64,000 nt of DNA from Flavobacterium lacus (GTDB lineage Bacteria > Bacteroidota > Bacteroidia > Flavobacteriales > Flavobacteriaceae). Where the stretch lies: positions 62,001 through 126,000 of the forward strand of contig NZ_QLSV01000007.1 in NCBI RefSeq assembly GCF_003268815.1, read 5' to 3'. How positions within the stretch are numbered: position 1 is the first letter of the stretch; each line of letters opens with the position of its first letter. Below are positions 61,431-64,000 of the stretch, in pieces. The notes beneath the pieces were generated by a model that did no database searches, was not told the origin of the DNA, and saw only the letters and a program-made list of their open reading frames with translations. A program made the translations under genes and the position numbers.

Positions 61431-62792
61431 ATGAAAAATGAAAACATCGCAGTAGGTTTAGACATTGGTACCACAAAAATTGTGGCCATGATTGGTCGTA
61501 AAAACGAGTATGGCAAACTCGAAATCTTAGGTGTGGGAAAATCCAAAAGTTTGGGTGTTCACAGGGGAGTGGTCAATAATATTACGCAAACAATCCAGTC
61601 TATTCAAGCCGCTATTGCAGAAGCAGAGGAAAATTCAGGCTATATGATTAAAGATGTTGTGGTAGGAATTGCGGGCCAACATATCCGTAGCATTCAGCAC
61701 AGCGACTACATCAGCCGAAGCAATCCCGAAGAAGTAATTTGCGACAAAGACATTGAGCAATTAATTAACCAAGTGCACAAATTAGCCATGTTGCCGGGCG
61801 AAGAAATTATTCATGTGTTGCCACAAGAATTCAAAATCGACGGTCAAGCCGAAATCAAAGAGCCAATCGGAATGTATGGCGGAAGGTTAGAAAGCAGTTT
61901 TCATGTAGTGGTTGGGCATGCCGCTTCCATCCGAAACGTAGGCCGTTGTATTCAAAGTGCCGGAATTGAATTGTCCGGCTTAACACTTGAACCGCTTGCT
62001 TCGTCTGATGCCGTTTTAAGCCAAGAAGAAAAAGAAGCCGGTGTAGCCTTGATTGATATTGGTGGCGGAACAACTGATTTAGCGATTTTTAAAGATGGAA
62101 TTATTCGTCATACAGCGGTAATTCCTTTTGGTGGAAATGTAATTACCGATGATATCAAAGAAGGTTGTTCAATCATCGAAAAACAAGCCGAATTGCTAAA
62201 AGTAAAATTCGGATCAGCTTGGCCCGGAGAAAACAAAGACAATGAAATTGTTTCAATTCCCGGATTAAGAGGTCGTGAACCAAAAGAAATTTCACTAAAA
62301 AATCTTTCAAAAATAATTAATGCTCGTGTGGTTGAAATTATTGAACAAGTTTTTGATGAAATTAAAACCTATGGATGTGATGATCCTAAAAAGAAACTAA
62401 TTGCCGGAATTGTTTTAACCGGAGGAGGTTCTCAATTAAAACACATCAAACAATTGGTAGAATATATTACCGGAATGGACACTAGAATTGGTTATCCAAA
62501 CGAACATTTGGCCGGAAATTCTGACGAAGAAATGTCAAGTCCGTTATATGCTACCGCGGTGGGATTAATGATGAATAGCATTAACAATAATAGTAAAAGT
62601 GCCATTTTGATGTCAGAAATGGAACAATCACTTCCTAAAGGAGTAACCGTTGAAGAACCAAAAATTGAGTCTGTTGCCGAAACCCCAAAAGCAGCAGAAC
62701 CAAAAAATGAAAGTACAGAGAATAAAATCAAACGTTCTTTCTTTGATAAGTATGTAGAAAAGATTAAAGAATTTTTAGATAATGCAGAATAG
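61431..62792 (+). CDS. ftsA: Cell division protein FtsA
   Basis: FtsA is an actin-like ATPase that ties FtsZ to the membrane. At 453 residues: VGLDIGTTKIVAMIGRKNEY (phosphate 1), the SHS2/1C insert region, ALIDIGGGTTDLAIFKDG (phosphate 2), GIVLTGGGSQLKHIKQL (adenosine), and a C-terminal amphipathic helix RSFFDKYVEKIKEFLDN for membrane binding, after a Pro/Glu-rich linker. It lies 6 bases after ftsQ and 54 before ftsZ. Confidence 0.97.
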   Translation: MKNENIAVGLDIGTTKIVAMIGRKNEYGKLEILGVGKSKSLGVHRGVVNNITQTIQSIQAAIAEAEENSGYMIKDVVVGIAGQHIRSIQHSDYISRSNPEEVICDKDIEQLINQVHKLAMLPGEEIIHVLPQEFKIDGQAEIKEPIGMYGGRLESSFHVVVGHAASIRNVGRCIQSAGIELSGLTLEPLASSDAVLSQEEKEAGVALIDIGGGTTDLAIFKDGIIRHTAVIPFGGNVITDDIKEGCSIIEKQAELLKVKFGSAWPGENKDNEIVSIPGLRGREPKEISLKNLSKIINARVVEIIEQVFDEIKTYGCDDPKKKLIAGIVLTGGGSQLKHIKQLVEYITGMDTRIGYPNEHLAGNSDEEMSSPLYATAVGLMMNSINNNSKSAILMSEMEQSLPKGVTVEEPKIESVAETPKAAEPKNESTENKIKRSFFDKYVEKIKEFLDNAE

Positions 62793-62846
62793 AACCTAGT
62801 TCTGCACTATTGAAAAATTTAAAATGAATTAGAAAAACCAAGTAGT

Positions 62847-64000
62847 ATGACAAGCAACTCAGATTTTGGAAACATTTCATTTGATTTACCTAAAAACCAA
62901 TCAAATGTAATTAAAGTAATTGGTGTTGGCGGTGGCGGAAGTAACGCCATCAACCACATGTTTAAACAAGGAATTAAAGGAGTAGATTTTGTGGTTTGTA
63001 ATACCGACTCACAAGCACTTCAAAACAGCCCGGTACCTAATAAAATTCAGTTGGGTGTTAACCTTACCGAAGGATTAGGAGCAGGTGCAAACCCTGAAGT
63101 AGGTCAGCAGTCTGCCATAGAAAGTATGGAAGACATTGATAAATTATTGGATAGCAACACCAAAATGATTTTCATTACCGCAGGAATGGGTGGTGGAACC
63201 GGAACGGGTGCAGCTCCTGTAATTGCTCAGATGGCCAAAGATAAAGATATTTTAACGGTTGGAATTGTTACAATTCCGTTTCAATTTGAAGGTAAAGTTC
63301 GTTCGGAACAAGCGATGTCCGGCGTTGAACGTTTACGTAAGCAAGTTGATTCATTGATCGTTATCAACAATAATAAATTAAGAGAAGTGTATGGAAATCT
63401 TGGATTCAAAGCCGGATTTTCAAAAGCAGATGAAGTGTTAGCCACAGCTTCTCGCGGAATTGCAGAAGTAATTACGCATCACTATACGCAAAATATCGAT
63501 TTAAAAGACGCTAAAACTGTGTTGTCAAACAGCGGAACGGCTATCATGGGTTCTGCCATTGCTGAAGGCGAAAACAGAGCTAAAGATGCCATTGTTTCTG
63601 CGTTGGATTCACCGTTGTTAAATGACAATAAAATTACAGGAGCCAAAAACGTATTGTTGCTTATCGTTTCTGGTTCAACCGAAATTACGATTGACGAAAT
63701 TGGCGAAATTAACGACCACATTCAAAACGAAGCAGGTCATAACGCCAACATCATCATGGGAGTTGGTGAAGATGATTCATTAGGAGATTCTATCGCCGTA
63801 ACCATCATTGCTACGGGTTTTAATGTGGAACAGCAAAAAGAGATCGTGAATGCTGAGCCAAAAAAAATAATTCATACGTTAGATGAAAATCAAACCAATA
63901 CGATCGACTTAAGTCAAAAAATTGTGGCTCCGATGTTAGGTGTTGCCATTGAAAAAGAAACTCCCAAAGCTTCAACGGAAGACAAAATTGTTTTTGAATT
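62847..64000 (+). CDS. ftsZ: Cell division protein FtsZ (3' end missing)
   Basis: FtsZ is the tubulin-like GTPase of the Z-ring. Start ATG at 62847 (MTSNSDFGNISFDLPKNQSN); 384 codons are visible up to the window end, without a stop. Motifs: KVIGVGGGGSNAINHMF, CNTDSQALQNSP, the tubulin signature ITAGMGGGTGTGAAPVIAQM, and TIPFQFEGKVRSEQA; the T7 loop is VNFADVKTV-like in LKDAKTVLSNSGTAIMG. The variable linker and C-terminal conserved peptide for FtsA lie after the window or at its end. It is the last gene of the division cluster here. Confidence 0.97.
   Translation, partial: MTSNSDFGNISFDLPKNQSNVIKVIGVGGGGSNAINHMFKQGIKGVDFVVCNTDSQALQNSPVPNKIQLGVNLTEGLGAGANPEVGQQSAIESMEDIDKLLDSNTKMIFITAGMGGGTGTGAAPVIAQMAKDKDILTVGIVTIPFQFEGKVRSEQAMSGVERLRKQVDSLIVINNNKLREVYGNLGFKAGFSKADEVLATASRGIAEVITHHYTQNIDLKDAKTVLSNSGTAIMGSAIAEGENRAKDAIVSALDSPLLNDNKITGAKNVLLLIVSGSTEITIDEIGEINDHIQNEAGHNANIIMGVGEDDSLGDSIAVTIIATGFNVEQQKEIVNAEPKKIIHTLDENQTNTIDLSQKIVAPMLGVAIEKETPKASTEDKIVFE

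Overview
The window is AT-rich chromosomal DNA from a member of the Flavobacteriaceae, most likely Flavobacterium or a close relative. The evidence is the gliding genes gldB and gldC, a type IX secretion (type B sorting) substrate, Bacteroidetes-type promoters (TTG / TAnnTTTG), an mraZ-to-ftsZ division cluster in flavobacterial order, and several families largely confined to Bacteroidetes (DUF6702-like, carboxypeptidase-regulatory-like secreted proteins, DUF5916-like). No phage, insertion sequence or CRISPR array was seen.

Layout. 1-2.7 kb: 3' part of nqrF, a small conserved gene and apbE (Na+-pumping NADH dehydrogenase and its flavin transferase). 2.8-8.9 kb: secreted M16 protease, methyltransferase plus map, acyl-CoA hydrolase/transferase. 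9.0-14.1 kb: a TetR-ABC-HlyD-TolC export operon whose ATPase lacks most canonical catalytic residues. 14.2-21.8 kb: a large type IX secreted adhesin-like protein, gpmI and an outer-membrane DUF5916-like protein. 22.1-24.8 kb: two unrelated L,D-transpeptidases with overlapping 3' ends, and a GNAT acetyltransferase. 25.0-27.4 kb: tRNA-Gly(UCC), a frameshifted membrane gene, a hypothetical gene and pepE. 27.6-33.4 kb: a run of three tandem paralogues, a distant fourth member, a DUF6702-like protein and an M1 aminopeptidase. 33.6-38.4 kb: tatA, PAP2 phosphatase, O-methyltransferase, a RelE/ParE-type toxin-antitoxin pair, rlmN and a lipoprotein serine protease. 38.5-44.9 kb: polyprenyl synthase, an ECF sigma operon, dnaG without its zinc ligands and a LuxR-type response regulator. 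45.0-48.7 kb: nadE, gldB, gldC, engB and an alpha/beta hydrolase. 49.0-64.0 kb: mraZ rsmH ftsL ftsI murE mraY murD ftsW murG murC ftsQ ftsA ftsZ (cut by the window end).

The last 15 kb is one cell-wall and division operon-like unit, preceded by three GTGGTA boxes at exact 10-bp spacing that look like MraZ binding sites. Intergenic spaces hold long AT-rich or classical terminators and three copies of a dispersed palindromic repeat (7.4, 26.5 and 33.4 kb). I found no clearly new multi-gene system. The most unusual items are the ABC exporter with a degenerate ATPase and a palindromic operator candidate, the zinc-less primase, the tandem secreted paralogues with duplicated gene junctions, and the A8-tract frameshift. 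Several start codons were moved downstream because a promoter box or terminator lies inside the longer reading frame.
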